NCBI GenBank assembly: GCA_036936605.1 | Contig: JAUPFV010000005.1 | Span: 74,598,885 to 74,662,884, forward strand | Source of the DNA: Limnanthes douglasii subsp. nivea | Lineage: Eukaryota > Streptophyta > Magnoliopsida > Brassicales > Limnanthaceae | Direction of reading: 5' to 3' | DNA: 64,000 nucleotides | In this document: positions 22,812 to 32,908 of the stretch, in pieces | How positions within the stretch are numbered: the stretch's first letter is position 1 | Layout of the letters: every line of letters begins with the position of its first letter | Made by a program: the position numbers and the translations under genes | The notes under the pieces: model-generated | What the model was told of the DNA's origin: nothing | What the model saw: only the letters and a program-made list of their open reading frames with translations | Databases searched by the model: none

Positions 22812-24290
22812 TCATATAGTGTCGAGGTGGATGTTGAATACCTCACGGTTCTCCATATTTCCATAGTAATGCTTGAGTCGTTGACCATTGACTTTGAATG
22901 CTTTATCTGGCAATTCCTCATAGATTTCAACTGCTCCATGTGGATATACTGTCGTGACTTTAAAAGGTCCAGACCACCTTGACTTGAGCTTCCCTGGGAA
23001 AAGCTTTAGACGAGAGTTGAAAAGAATAACAAGTTGGCCTGGATCAAAAGCTTTATGTACAAGCTTCATATCATGTCGTTTCTTGACTTTTTTCCTTATA
23101 CATCTTCTGATATCTGCTATGGTCCAACCAATGGCTGATTTGAACTTCCCCAGAACTCTTAATAGCTTTTCTTCCTCACTACCTGAAAGGTTAGATGCAA
23201 TAATAACAGGTAATGTAGATGACTCTCCTAAGAAAGCATACCTGAGATGATCTGGTAGTGGTTTGAGTTCAAGTTTAGGAGCTTCTTGTAGAGAAGGTTT
23301 AAGTCTTTCTTGAGAATCCTTAAGATCACCCAATACGAGCGACTCATGTGGAATATTGAGCCTCTTTTGATACGGGGCTTCCTGTAGTAGTTGAACACAT
23401 TCGGATATTTCTTCGTCTTCGAAGTCAGATTCACCATGTAGAACTTTGCCTAGAGCATTTGAACTCGAGAACTGATTCAACTCATTACTGTGCGAAAAAT
23501 CGACCGTATCCAACCTGAAACATTCCTCATCCTCTATTGGGGATTGCATAGCCTTGAAAATGTTGAAAGTGACAGTCTGATCTTGCACTCTCATAGTGAG
23601 CTCCCCTTTTTGGACATCAATCAAAGTTTTGCCCGTAGCCAAGAATGGCCTTCCCATGATTATGGGGATGTTTTTGTCCTCTTCGAAATCCAAGATAACA
23701 AAGTCAGCAGGAAAGATGAGCTTGTCTACCTTTACTAAGACATCTTCTACGATACCACGAGGATATGTGATAGAACGATCAGCCAGTTGCAAAGAGATAT
23801 TAGTCGGTTTTGGCTCAGGTAGCCCAAGTTTCTCAAACACAGATAGGGGCATTAGATTGATGCTCACTCCCAAATCACATAAACATTTGCTGAAAGTTAA
23901 ATTGCCGATTGAACAAGGAATGGTGAAGCTTCCTGGATCTTTAAGTTTGGGAGGCAATTTTTGTTGTAAGATCGCACTGCATTCCTCAATGAGCGCCACT
24001 GTCTCAAAATCACCAAGCTTTAGCTTTTTCGAAAGTATTCCCTTTATGAACTTGGCATAACTATGCATTCGCTCTAATGCTTCAGCAAAAGGTATGTTGA
24101 TGTGTAGCTTCTTGAACACCTCCAAAAATCTCCCAAACTGAGCATCTAGCTTCTGTTTCTGCAACCTTTGCGGAAAAGGTGGAGGAGGGTAGATCGTAGG
24201 CTTAACAACTGACTGAGATAGCTTTTTAGGTGGTTGATCTTGACCAGAATTAACCTCATATGAGGGCTGATTTTGAGCAGAATTTTTCAT
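22812..24290 (-). CDS. Athila protease joined in frame to the integrase C-terminus (RT and RNase H deleted)
   Basis: One open frame of 492 codons. Residues about 1-90 are the proline-rich Gag/protease linker. The protease follows, with CDLGVSINLMPLS at about residues 136-148 (Athila-type Asp-Leu-Gly active site; the usual Ala is Val), and IIMGRPFLATG at about 210. At about residues 344-393 the start of RT is seen: LPDHLRYAFLG and AIGWTIADI. The next residues, about 395-492, are the integrase tail: KRHDMKLVHKAFDPGQLVIL, SRWSGPFKVTTV and FKVNGQRLKHYYG. RT, RNase H and the integrase zinc and catalytic core (by family length some 850-950 residues, an estimate) are gone, yet the frame is unbroken across the joint near 23,090-23,115. 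It can supply protease at most. Confidence 0.9.
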   Translation of the reverse strand: MKNSAQNQPSYEVNSGQDQPPKKLSQSVVKPTIYPPPPFPQRLQKQKLDAQFGRFLEVFKKLHINIPFAEALERMHSYAKFIKGILSKKLKLGDFETVALIEECSAILQQKLPPKLKDPGSFTIPCSIGNLTFSKCLCDLGVSINLMPLSVFEKLGLPEPKPTNISLQLADRSITYPRGIVEDVLVKVDKLIFPADFVILDFEEDKNIPIIMGRPFLATGKTLIDVQKGELTMRVQDQTVTFNIFKAMQSPIEDEECFRLDTVDFSHSNELNQFSSSNALGKVLHGESDFEDEEISECVQLLQEAPYQKRLNIPHESLVLGDLKDSQERLKPSLQEAPKLELKPLPDHLRYAFLGESSTLPVIIASNLSGSEEEKLLRVLGKFKSAIGWTIADIRRCIRKKVKKRHDMKLVHKAFDPGQLVILFNSRLKLFPGKLKSRWSGPFKVTTVYPHGAVEIYEELPDKAFKVNGQRLKHYYGNMENREVFNIHLDTI

Positions 24291-24523
24291 AATGGACTGA
24301 TTTTGAGAAGAATCCGCCTATTGTTCAACTGTGGGGTTCTCAACAACCTTTCCTGATCACAAGGTGATAGCTTGGCATTGCTCTTTGTCGTCCCGTTTAC
24401 CTGGATTATGTTCTGTGTCGCTAGGAAGAACTCCCTGAGGTCTAACAATCATGTTACTGGCCATCTGCCCAATCTGATTTTCCAAGATCTTGTGAGATAT
24501 CATCAAACTTTTAATCATTAACT
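24291..24523 (-). pseudogene. Gag-protease linker broken by stops
   Basis: In the protease frame this reads QIGQMASNMIVRPQGVLPSD, then AITL*SGKVVENP, where the Athila hallmark TLRSGK has its Arg codon changed to TGA, and a TAG some 12 codons later. With a frame change at the Gag end (about 24,527) these separate a formerly continuous Gag-protease polyprotein into two frames. Confidence 0.75.
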
Positions 24524-25630
24524 TCATCTCTTCGAATTAGAGTCTCTCACAGAATGTTGAGAAGGGTCAGGATGTTGATTCTGAGGTTGTCTTGGGGCAT
24601 ACTGTTGAGATTGATATTGCTGCCCTTGTTGCTGAAATCCAAGAGGAGCGTATGGCTTAGCACCATAATGCTGATTACCTTGTTGATTAATGCTCCGACT
24701 GAAGTTCGGATGATTTCTGTTGCTTGGGTGATAGGTGTTTGAGATTGGTTGTTGATTCTTCCTCTGAAAGTTACTCACAAATTGCACTGACTCAGTAGAT
24801 ATTGGGCATTGTTGAGTGTCATGCCCTCTAGCACAAATCTCGCACACACTAGCTACCTGTTGTACCCCTAGTTTAGTCAAAGAATCTACCTTCATGTTTA
24901 GAGCTTCAAGCTGAGCTGCTAAAGTAGTGGCAGTGTCTACGTTAAGAATACCAGCTACTTTATGTTGTGACTGTCTCTGAGAAGGGTTCTGGAATTCATT
25001 AGCAGCCATCATCTCAAGGAGCTCATGAGCTTCCTCATAGATTTTCGTTAATAAGGCTCCCCCATATGCAACATCGACCATGGGCCTTGTTTGCGCACCC
25101 AACCCATTGTAGAAGCAATTTATTACTAACCACTCAGGCATCCCATAATGAGGACATTTTCTGAGCATCTCCTTGTAACGTTCCCAAGCTTCACTTAAAG
25201 ATTCACCATATGACTGAGAAAACTGAGTAATAGCATTCCTCAAGGCGGCTGTTCTTGCCATAGGAAAGAATTTTGAGAGAAATTTATGTGCTAGTATATC
25301 CCAAGTAGTGATCGAGCCTGCTGGTAAAGAGTGTAACCAGCTCTTAGCTTTGTCCCTCAGAGAAAATGAGAAGAGTCTCAGTCTTATGGCATCATCTGAA
25401 ACACTGTTGAACTTGAAAGTATCACAGATTTCAAGGAAGGTCATAATGTGCATATTAGGATCCTCAGATGAAGCTCCCCCAAACTGACAAGAATTCTGCA
25501 TCATCTGAATAGTGCTAGGTTTAATCTCAAAATTATTCGCAGCAATATTGGGTCTGACAATGCTAGACTGAATATCCATGATCTTTGGTTGAGAGTACTC
25601 CATGAGTGCTTTTGGAGCTGGATCTCCCAT
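24524..25630 (-). CDS. gag: Athila Gag polyprotein
   Basis: An open frame of 368 codons from the internal ATG at 25,630 (MGDPAPKALMEYSQ), preferred to the upstream ATG at 25,678 because this opening is the family one. The retrotransposon Gag domain is clear: FGGASSEDPNMHIMTFLEIC, RLFSFSLRDKAKSWLHSLP, TWDILAHKFLSKFFP and YGESLSEAWERYKEMLRKCP. A C-x2-C-x3-H-x4-C zinc knuckle (CEICARGHDTQQC, about residues 265-277) follows, then a Gln/Pro/Asn-rich tail. Gag packages element RNA into particles in the cytoplasm. Its length suits Athila Gag up to the point where it loses frame with the protease. It appears potentially translatable. Confidence 0.9.
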   Translation of the reverse strand: MGDPAPKALMEYSQPKIMDIQSSIVRPNIAANNFEIKPSTIQMMQNSCQFGGASSEDPNMHIMTFLEICDTFKFNSVSDDAIRLRLFSFSLRDKAKSWLHSLPAGSITTWDILAHKFLSKFFPMARTAALRNAITQFSQSYGESLSEAWERYKEMLRKCPHYGMPEWLVINCFYNGLGAQTRPMVDVAYGGALLTKIYEEAHELLEMMAANEFQNPSQRQSQHKVAGILNVDTATTLAAQLEALNMKVDSLTKLGVQQVASVCEICARGHDTQQCPISTESVQFVSNFQRKNQQPISNTYHPSNRNHPNFSRSINQQGNQHYGAKPYAPLGFQQQGQQYQSQQYAPRQPQNQHPDPSQHSVRDSNSKR

Positions 25631-25750
25631 TGTATACACGCTCAAGTACCTGAAGCACAAGAAACACTCGAAAAGCAAGTAACCGAATCAAGTCAGTAGT
25701 TTTATAATGACTCCTGCTGATAAGCAATAAAACTGTCAAATAACACCGAG

Positions 25751-25768
25751 TCCCCGGCAACGGCGCCA
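25751..25768 (-). promoter_or_regulatory. Primer binding site (tRNA-Asp) of Athila-19k
   Basis: tccccggcaacggcgcca on the plus strand equals the 3' end of plant tRNA-Asp including CCA. It lies six bases from the 5' LTR. The minus-strand form is the PBS known from Athila elements. Confidence 0.9.
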
Positions 25769-25774
25769 AAAACT

Positions 25775-27697
25775 TGTTAGTCCTTTTCTCACGCAAGTAT
25801 ACGCGGTCAAAAGTAGCAAGTAATAAATAAGAAAGATCGTTCCCACGAAGACTAGGTGTATAAGACGAGAATTCACTTATGCAACAACGTATGATTATTA
25901 AACTAATGCTTGAACGAGTAATAAAGTATGAATGTAACTAAACAAATCAACTAACGAGATTATCTAATGAGTTTACTTATGCGAGAGAAAACATGGAACC
26001 CTAACTTCATTGTTTATTTTACTCAGAGTATTAATATACTTAATCAATATGTAAGATAACTACGATTACTAATCAGATAACACAAAATCAGAATACACTA
26101 CCTTTCAGTACACGTAAACCAAACCACTTAAACAACCACAAAAGAGATAGCAGTTAAGCAGACACCGCATGCATGACAATCCTATATGTCTATATGAATT
26201 GAGGTACAATTGGTTTTAAGCACAAGTTACCTATTTCGATTACATAGGGTAATATGATATGGTTAATGACATATTACGAATCATGAACAATCACAATATG
26301 AATCATTCAAGAACCTATGCTAACATGACAAGTTCTAAACCCTTAAATCCACTTTCGCATTCATTAAAGATTAACAAACTAGATGTTCGCGATGCATCTA
26401 AAATTAAGCACAATCATACTAGGTAATCGATAAACGTATCTCACAAATTAATTAAGCAATAAACCCTAAATATTATTCAAACAAATCCGCTAAGGTTCCA
26501 TGACAACGATTAGTTCATAATCGAACAAATCATCATCATGGGCTCAACAATTAACATAACTCTAAGATGAATATGAATCAGAATATAAATAAACGAAGAA
26601 GAGTTTAAAAAATATTAAATCGAACAAAGTAGTCGTAAATATGTTGCCGCTGCCGAAAGAGAACTGAAAAACAATCGTTCATGTCTTCCTCTCCCTTCTG
26701 TGTATATTCAACGGAAAGAAAACCCAAATACAGTGTCCACTGCCTTCTCACCTTTTTCTCTTTCTTTGTTTTGTATTTTGCCGCAAACCCAATCAGCGCC
26801 TCCTCTCCCTTCTGTTCGTCTCTGTTATTTATAACTTTTCTCGTGAAAACATAAGAAGCCCATTGCCTTTCTTTCTTTCTCCTGGACTTTTAATTAAATG
26901 CTTCCGCTGGACCCACACTCATATAATTATATAGTATAATTATTTAATTCCTTCCTTTGTCTATGTTCACCAGAATAGACCAATAATATTTGTTTTCCTT
27001 TTCTCGCTTGTTTTGCACCAAAAAAATCCAAAGCGGTTTTGTATTCCTAAAAAAAATCAAATTACAAATCGTAAAATATTTATGTTAAATAAAATAATAT
27101 TTTAAACAATATAGCTAAATAAAATATTCGCATTAATCTAATATTTTTTTCTTAATTCAGCATTAATTTCCTTTTATGCTTCGCTTTAATATTTTTTTCT
27201 TAATTTAATATTTTAAACAATATCTTAGAAAATATATTTTCCTTTTTTTTCAACATTAATATATTTTTCAAGGATTAATATATATTTTTTTGAAAATCAC
27301 TCGTCATAATATATTTCAAGCATTAATATATATATTTTTTTGGAAAATCACTCGTCATAATATATTTCAAGCATTAATATATACATTTTTTGGAAAATCA
27401 CTCGTCATAATATATTTTCGTAGCATTAATATATATTTTTTTCAACATAAATATATTTTTTCAAGCATCAATATATTTTTCTTTGTTTTAAACTGTTCCA
27501 AAATTGCCCTAAAGTACATTAATTTTCCAGTTTCTTCATTTCAACCCAAAATTTATTAATATTATCATAATTTACCCGCAGCACAAGCGTCTTTAAGAAT
27601 ACTGGAAAAATACGTTAAAACTCAACGAATATTTGAGAACCGATTACGATTTTAAGAATAATGGAAGCGTAATAAGTGATATGAAATGCACTTATCA
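25775..27697 (-). repeat. 5' LTR of Athila-19k
   Basis: 1,923 bp beginning tgttagtcct and ending gcacttatca, aligned end to end with 19,609-21,539. It includes the 51-bp internal tandem array at 27,292-27,440. Confidence 0.93.
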
Positions 27698-29251
27698 GTT
27701 GCATATAGAGATGTGACGTAATATAAGCTTTATTCGAGAGAAATTAAGTGTTTATTCCTCGACTATTCGGAAGGAGTATAATGGTATAGTTTTGGTACCT
27801 GGAACCTGTATGTCAAAAGGCTTTGATCAGGTGAGTTTTTTTTTTAAAAGGATATTATGGAATTTATGAAGGCTATGGAGACCAAACAAATTACTTTCAA
27901 GAAGAAATATGGAGTTGATAATGAGTCTGAACAAGAAAGTGGAGTAAAAAATGCATATTTCGAAAATGATTTTAGACTGGCTCATGCAACAGAATTTTAC
28001 CAATTACATGAATTTGAAGATGGTCGTGATTTTGATGTTATAAATTCTTTGGATGATCAGATTGAAGAGAAACGTGATCTTTACAAGTATCAATTGGTGA
28101 GCGATATAGCACGGAGACCTAACAAAACTTCACAGAAGTATGGTTTTTTTTCCTAATGTTATATGGTATGCTTTATCAATTGAAATGCAGTTAAATATTA
28201 TGATCATAAGAGCTACCATGATGCTATAAATATACGTGATAAGCAAAAATGGTTGAAGGTTATGCAGGAAAAACTCATTTTTCTAAAGAATATAAGTACT
28301 TAGATTCTTGTTAAACAACCGAATGATCATAATCTTATTAGAAGTAAATGAATATTTAAGATAAATCAAAGTATTCTTGGAGCTGATCTATCCAGATACA
28401 AAGTTAGGCTGGTGGCTAAATGATACACATAAAAAAGAGTGTTGATTTTAATGAAACTTTATCACTGTTTGTTAAACAAACCTTTATAAATGTTTTGCTG
28501 TCAATTGTTGTAAAATTTTATTTTGATATTGATCAAATAGATATTACTACTTCCTTCCTACAAGGAGAATTGTAAGAGACCATCTACATGTCTAAGTCAA
28601 AACGTTTTGAAGAAGTTCGGAATGTCTGCAGCTCGAGAGGTTGGAACTCCAATCGGTTCATATATAAATTTAAGTATCATTCAGGAACCAACTGAAGTAA
28701 CATATAAGAAGTGCATGATAAAGTTACCTTATGCAAATCGCATTGCAAGCATAATGTATGTTATGATATGCACGATACCTGATTTTTCTTACTTTATTAG
28801 TATCTTAAGCAGATTTATGTCTAATCCGGAGAAGCTTCACTGACAAGCCCCCATAATGGCTCTCGAGATAGTTGAGATATTCGAAATGAGTTGGGTTGTG
28901 CAATGATCAGGATTACACGGGTGATGAAATGCTTAAAGGATATGTTCAATTTGATTATGTAGTTTGTCTTGACACAAAGAAACCAACTTTAGGTTATCTG
29001 TTAATATGCTTAGAGGAGTAGTTAGCTAGAAGTCTTGTTTATAGAAGGTCGATGTCTTGTCATCTATGGAAGCCGAATATATGGTTGCTACTGAAGATAT
29101 GAATGAAGCCTTATGGATAAAAGGATTTTTGAGTGATATCACCGGTATTGAACAAGATTTGATTACATTTTTTGATAATAAAAGTGATTGGTGCAGAGTA
29201 CTGCCAAACTTTAGGGCTGGAGATGGATGACAGAGACTAAAGGGTATGAAT
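27698..29251 (+). pseudogene. Copia C1, right half: integrase end, RT and RNase H relics
   Basis: Continues the frame interrupted at 19,608 (VAYRDV, then REIKCLFLDYSEGV and SFGTWNLYVKRL, matching R..KCIFLGY..GVKGY.LW). An acidic linker of 99 codons lies at 27,857-28,156. RT remnants follow at 28,380-28,600 (GADLSRYKVRLVAK, the KARLVAKG motif; then a degenerate LPSYKEN near the FL.G.L.E segment). VLKKFGMSAAREVGTPIGSY and CTIPDFSYFISILSRFMSNP (28,600-28,840) form the RT/RNase H connection. RNase H pieces VDVLSSMEAEYMVATEDMNE and LWIKGFLSDITG lie at 29,047-29,150. Many stops; part of the RT palm cannot be found. Confidence 0.8.
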
Positions 29252-29440
29252 TGTTGAAGCTCTAATATGATCGATCGAAGCTCAAACTGAAAATTTGAGT
29301 GCAGAGATGTTTGTTGGAACCTATGTGTGATTTTGGCCGAGGACAAATGCAGTATTAATGTTGCAATTGAATGTGCATGCTGATATCCTGCTAGACCGAA
29401 GATGCAGGAACATATTCCCGAACACTTCTCTGTATTCTTT
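29252..29440 (+). repeat. Probable start of the 3' LTR of copia C1
   Basis: Begins TGTTGAAGCTC directly after a purine-rich stretch (gggctggagatggatgacagagactaaaggg). It matches the relic at 27-245. The LTR end was not found, and no match to 17,116-17,829 was seen, so the pairing with the suspected 5' LTR is unproven. Confidence 0.45.
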
Positions 29441-30499
29441 TAAGTTTCTAGAAGGAACTTGATCACTTGTATGTATGATTTTGAATTAAGTATATTATCT
29501 TTGTCTTTGATTAAGAGAAGTAATATAGAGCGTCTATTCAAATGAGACAAAATATTACAATGGTACATGCGTCAAAAAATAGTGTCACTGCCAAAAAGTA
29601 TACCATGTGTTAATTTGACAATAATCTTTTCTTATTTGGCTAGATAAAATAATATAATTTTCGTGCTAATATAAGCTCGATGCATTGTGCACTTCACCAT
29701 TGAGTTTATACAAAATGAAATAGAAGATTCAAGAGGTCCTTATGGTCATCTTTCTCCTTTTCAATTACCTAGAAGCGAAACAGGAAATGAGGATCTCAGA
29801 CTACTGTGGGGCTTGTTTTTTATCAAGAATTAAAAAGATATCTTATTTGGTTCCTAATCTTGGATAATCAACACTATAATATTTTAACGTAACTTTTCTT
29901 TAATAAAAAAATTTGTGAGAGAGTAAAATCATCAATGTGTATGTTTAATGTACTTCAAAAATTTATCAGATCTAAATTTAAGGATTTCAGATTTAGATTT
30001 AAGGGTTTCAGGTTTATATTTAGGATTTTTCTATCCTATATTATAAGTAAAAATAATATAGTAATTCAAACGACGATTTTGTCTTTAATTATCTCGATTA
30101 CGTATTTTTATTACAATTCTGGTTGTTAGTGTGTATTCTAGTTATTATTATTGTATGGGCTTTGCTTGCAATAATGGTTGGTGGTGTAGTCCGGTTCTAG
30201 TACGGTTGTGTCAAAATAATAACTATTTTTCGTGTCCCCTTCTGACCCAATAGTAGCTCTTTTGTGGCAATAGTAATAACATTCGTTTATTGTAAAGGGA
30301 TATGAGGAACATGAGGCTTATAATGTGTTCAATTGGAGTATAAGTTTATCAAAATTTTATGTTCTAATTAGTCATTAAATTATCTGTTTAATTAAAAAAT
30401 ATTACATTAGTTTTGTTATTCATATTAGTTAGTTTAATTAATTTGAGTTTGATTATATATTGATTTGATTAAGATAAATTCTAATGTTTCGCTTGATTT
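29441..30499. other. AT-rich DNA without a recognisable gene
   Basis: No frame with a known motif. The frame 29,935-30,129 is a low-complexity Phe/Arg/Lys repeat in which the phrase aattta.ggatttcag recurs, and is not accepted as a gene. Confidence 0.4.
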
Positions 30500-30700
30500 G
30501 TCATATTATATGTAACTCGGTTTTGATTTATTTGATTGGTTATGTTATACATAATCAAGTTTTGATTGGTTATGTTATTTTAATTGATTTTTTATTGGTT
30601 TGTTATACGTAATGGAGTTTATATTGGTTATCATATTGTAATCGAGTTTTGATTGGTTTCATTGGTTATGTTCTTGCAATTGAGTTTTGATTGGTTTTTC
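30500..30700. repeat. Degenerate tandem repeat around taatcgagttttgattggtt
   Basis: The phrase gagttttgattggtt (and variants) starts near 30,519, 30,559, 30,587, 30,614, 30,644 and 30,682, so the spacing is irregular at 27-40 bp. Copies also share tatgttatac. Confidence 0.55.
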
Positions 30701-30739
30701 TACTTTCGTCTTTTATTGTTGATATATTTTACATATTTT

Positions 30740-32100
30740 TAGGATTGAAGAGCTATCCAATGTTTTACATTATACGAGATAGTAAGGAAATAAAAGTTAG
30801 GCCATAATTGAGTAAAAGATGAGTTTATGTGGACACATTTTGATGATCTTATTAAATTTATACGACATTGGTCAACCAATATTCCTCTCATATAGGCGTT
30901 TATCAAGTTATGGCATATGTAAATAAATCGCTTCCGTTTTCTATTTTGTGAAATGATGGTGAAACTATATGAAGTCTATTTGATTACGGATCTTTCGGTT
31001 TGAGGTGAGAATCTAAAGCCTCTACTGTTTACGGGTGATCAAAATAGGTTATACTTTTTCTTCAGCGTGCTCGGTATTCGTGTTTGGACACTAAAACATG
31101 AGTTGATGTCAGAAAACATGAGCAACAATGGTGTTTGTCTCTAATCGTTGCGGAACACATTTTTTAATACGAGGTATCAAGACAGTTAAATTCTTACCAA
31201 ATCTTGGGTCAGTTTCTCCTACATCTACAGTGGTTGTTTCATATTTATGAAAAATATCGATAACTTTGTTTTCATGTATTATCTATAATTCTTAGATCAT
31301 CCAAGAGAATTGGGGCATTATAACTATGATACAACAATGTTGGGGGATTTTACTGCTGCAACGGGATGTTAAAAGCATGGATCCATAATTATTTTCACAT
31401 GTTAGGGGCTCTACTATACACTAGTATTTTTTTACCCTCCTGCTCTTGTGTATATAAGGGTTCTCTTGTATAGATATTCACAAAGTGGGTTTTGAATAAA
31501 AATATGTACTCGAGATTCCTACCAACAAACCATATAGATGTTCCGAGAGCATGCTGTAAGTTCAATTCAAAAAATCTAAAAAAAATTACTTGTGTTATTT
31601 TTTTGTTATGAATTAAATATGATAAAAAAAATTGTTAGGCTGACTTTCATTTTTACGAGTATTTTACATATTCGTGGACCATTTCAATCTATTTCTTAGA
31701 TAGATGTGACGCTGAAATTGTTTGATAACATCAAATCTTATTACCCATGGCTTATTGTTTGACATTTCAGACATATTCGAAAGATATTTGGCCTAGTACA
31801 AACAGTTTTACCTAAGACTTATAGAAATATTGAAGCCAAATTTATTTAGAACCAATATGTGTGGAGGAACTGGATGTATCATACTATGTATGATGAGCAT
31901 ACAAGTCCAATATACCATATAAAGGTCCAAACTACGAATTTGAGTTATCTGTTTTGGTGCAACACAAACTTATGCTACGTAGTGTTCAAACATGATTTAC
32001 CCAACCCTTAAAATTATGTTGGTATAAATCCCCCTTTGAGCACGTTTGCGACCACCACAGACTTGTTCGTATAATATTATTGAAATGAAGCTACAATATG
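30740..32100 (+). pseudogene. Second plant mobile domain (PMD) relic
   Basis: Pieces in several plus frames align in order with the PMD: FIRHWSTNIPLI, then CEMMVKLYEVYLITDLSV near 30,945 (usual GEMTVTLEDV..L.GLPV), LGIRVWTLKHELM, HPRELGHYNYDTTMLGDF near 31,300-31,350 (usual Y.WG.A.L..L), KHGSIIIFTC, and IFGLVQTVLPKTYR near 31,785 (usual QFG.VQTIP). It is clearly a different copy from the one at 4.3 kb. Stops and frameshifts are frequent. PMD proteins occur both as host regulators and inside transposons; the decayed state and setting favour a transposon passenger. Confidence 0.6.
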
Positions 32101-32411
32101 ACGGCATGAGTCACATAGAAATAAATCAATTATTACTTTAGTTCTTTCATATTGTGTGCATGCATATAGGTTGACTTTGTTTTAGTATTTTATAATTTTA
32201 GGATATTTTAGTCTTTTTTATTATAACTATCGTATTATATTTTCTTTTTTGCATATATTTGATTATGTTGTACTCATTTTTATTAAGTTATGACTAGTAT
32301 TATTTTTGTAATATCATATTAATTTTATATTAAGTACTTTTGACTTTTCATGTTAAGTATAATTTTATTAAGCTGGATGATTTTGACTTTTTTAGTACAT
32401 TTCAAAATATA

Positions 32412-32416
32412 CTTTC
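32412..32416. repeat. Target-site duplication of copia-32k, left copy (ctttc)
   Basis: Identical to 36,422-36,426 on the other side of the element. Confidence 0.93.
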
Positions 32417-32822
32417 TGTTATAAAATACTATGCAATTATCACTAAATGGCTCAAGCACAGAATATATGCGAATGAAAGATTTAAATGAAACACAGGATT
32501 TAACGTGGTTCGACAATTGTCTACGTCCACGGGCGCCGCCAGAGAAAAAGAGTTTCACTATGATAGAAAAGGTTACAGATTTCAGATTGTGTTTTGTGTC
32601 GCCCTAGTAATCTATTTATAGGGAATTAATAGACTTACTAGACTATGGGCCTAATGGGCTCATACCACTAGACTGACTCTTTTATAAGAGGATCGGACAA
32701 TAATAATCATTTAGAGTATCACAACACAAAACTGTCCTGCCGGACACAGTACACTGTCAAGGCACTATTCGAACTGCCGGACACAGTACACTGTCAAGGC
32801 ACTATTCGACTCATTCATAACA
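32417..32822 (-). repeat. 3' LTR of copia-32k
   Basis: 406 bp, beginning tgttataaaa and ending attcataaca. It differs from the other LTR at two bases (aataat/aatgat and caacac/caaaac). A minus-strand TATA box lies at 32,612-32,621. Confidence 0.96.
32737..32809 (-). repeat. Two 37-bp direct repeats in the U3 of the 3' LTR
   Basis: ctgccggacacagtacactg... starts at 32,737 and again at 32,774. The other LTR has the same pair at 36,336 and 36,373. In element orientation the pair is at the start of U3, where copia elements such as Tnt1 carry enhancer repeats. Confidence 0.85.
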
Positions 32823-32836
32823 AATCTTCCCCTTGA
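32823..32836 (-). promoter_or_regulatory. Polypurine tract of copia-32k
   Basis: The minus strand reads caaggggaagatt directly before the 3' LTR (TGTTATGAAT). Confidence 0.8.
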
Positions 32837-32908
32837 GGCGAATATCCTTTCTTCACTATCAACAAAGAATCTTCTCTTCTTCTGACTCACCAAATGCCCT
32901 TAAGGCAT

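Larger units (their letters stand above)
19609..27697 (-). mobile_element. Athila-like Ty3/gypsy retrotransposon (Athila-19k), RT-less
   Basis: 8,089 bp, reading right to left. LTRs of about 1.93 kb (19,609-21,539 and 25,775-27,697) begin TGTTAG and end TTATCA on the plus strand. The PBS is complementary to tRNA-Asp, as in Athila elements. The PPT is adjacent to the 3' LTR. Gag and protease are typical Athila. RT, RNase H and most of integrase are absent. In the first 420 aligned LTR bases I count 8 substitutions (about 2%), so insertion is fairly recent. The element lies within the integrase frame of copia C1. Confidence 0.93.

Noticed and set aside
22812..24290. Novel host protein of 492 residues
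   Set aside because: All parts match Athila protease, RT entry and integrase tail; it is a deleted retroelement polyprotein.
25751..25768. tRNA-Asp-like sequence
   Set aside because: Only the 3' end of the tRNA is present, beside an LTR: a primer binding site, not a tRNA gene.
30740..32100. Intact host PMD (MAIN/MAIL-like) gene
   Set aside because: Stops and frameshifts in all plus frames; only a relic can be supported.
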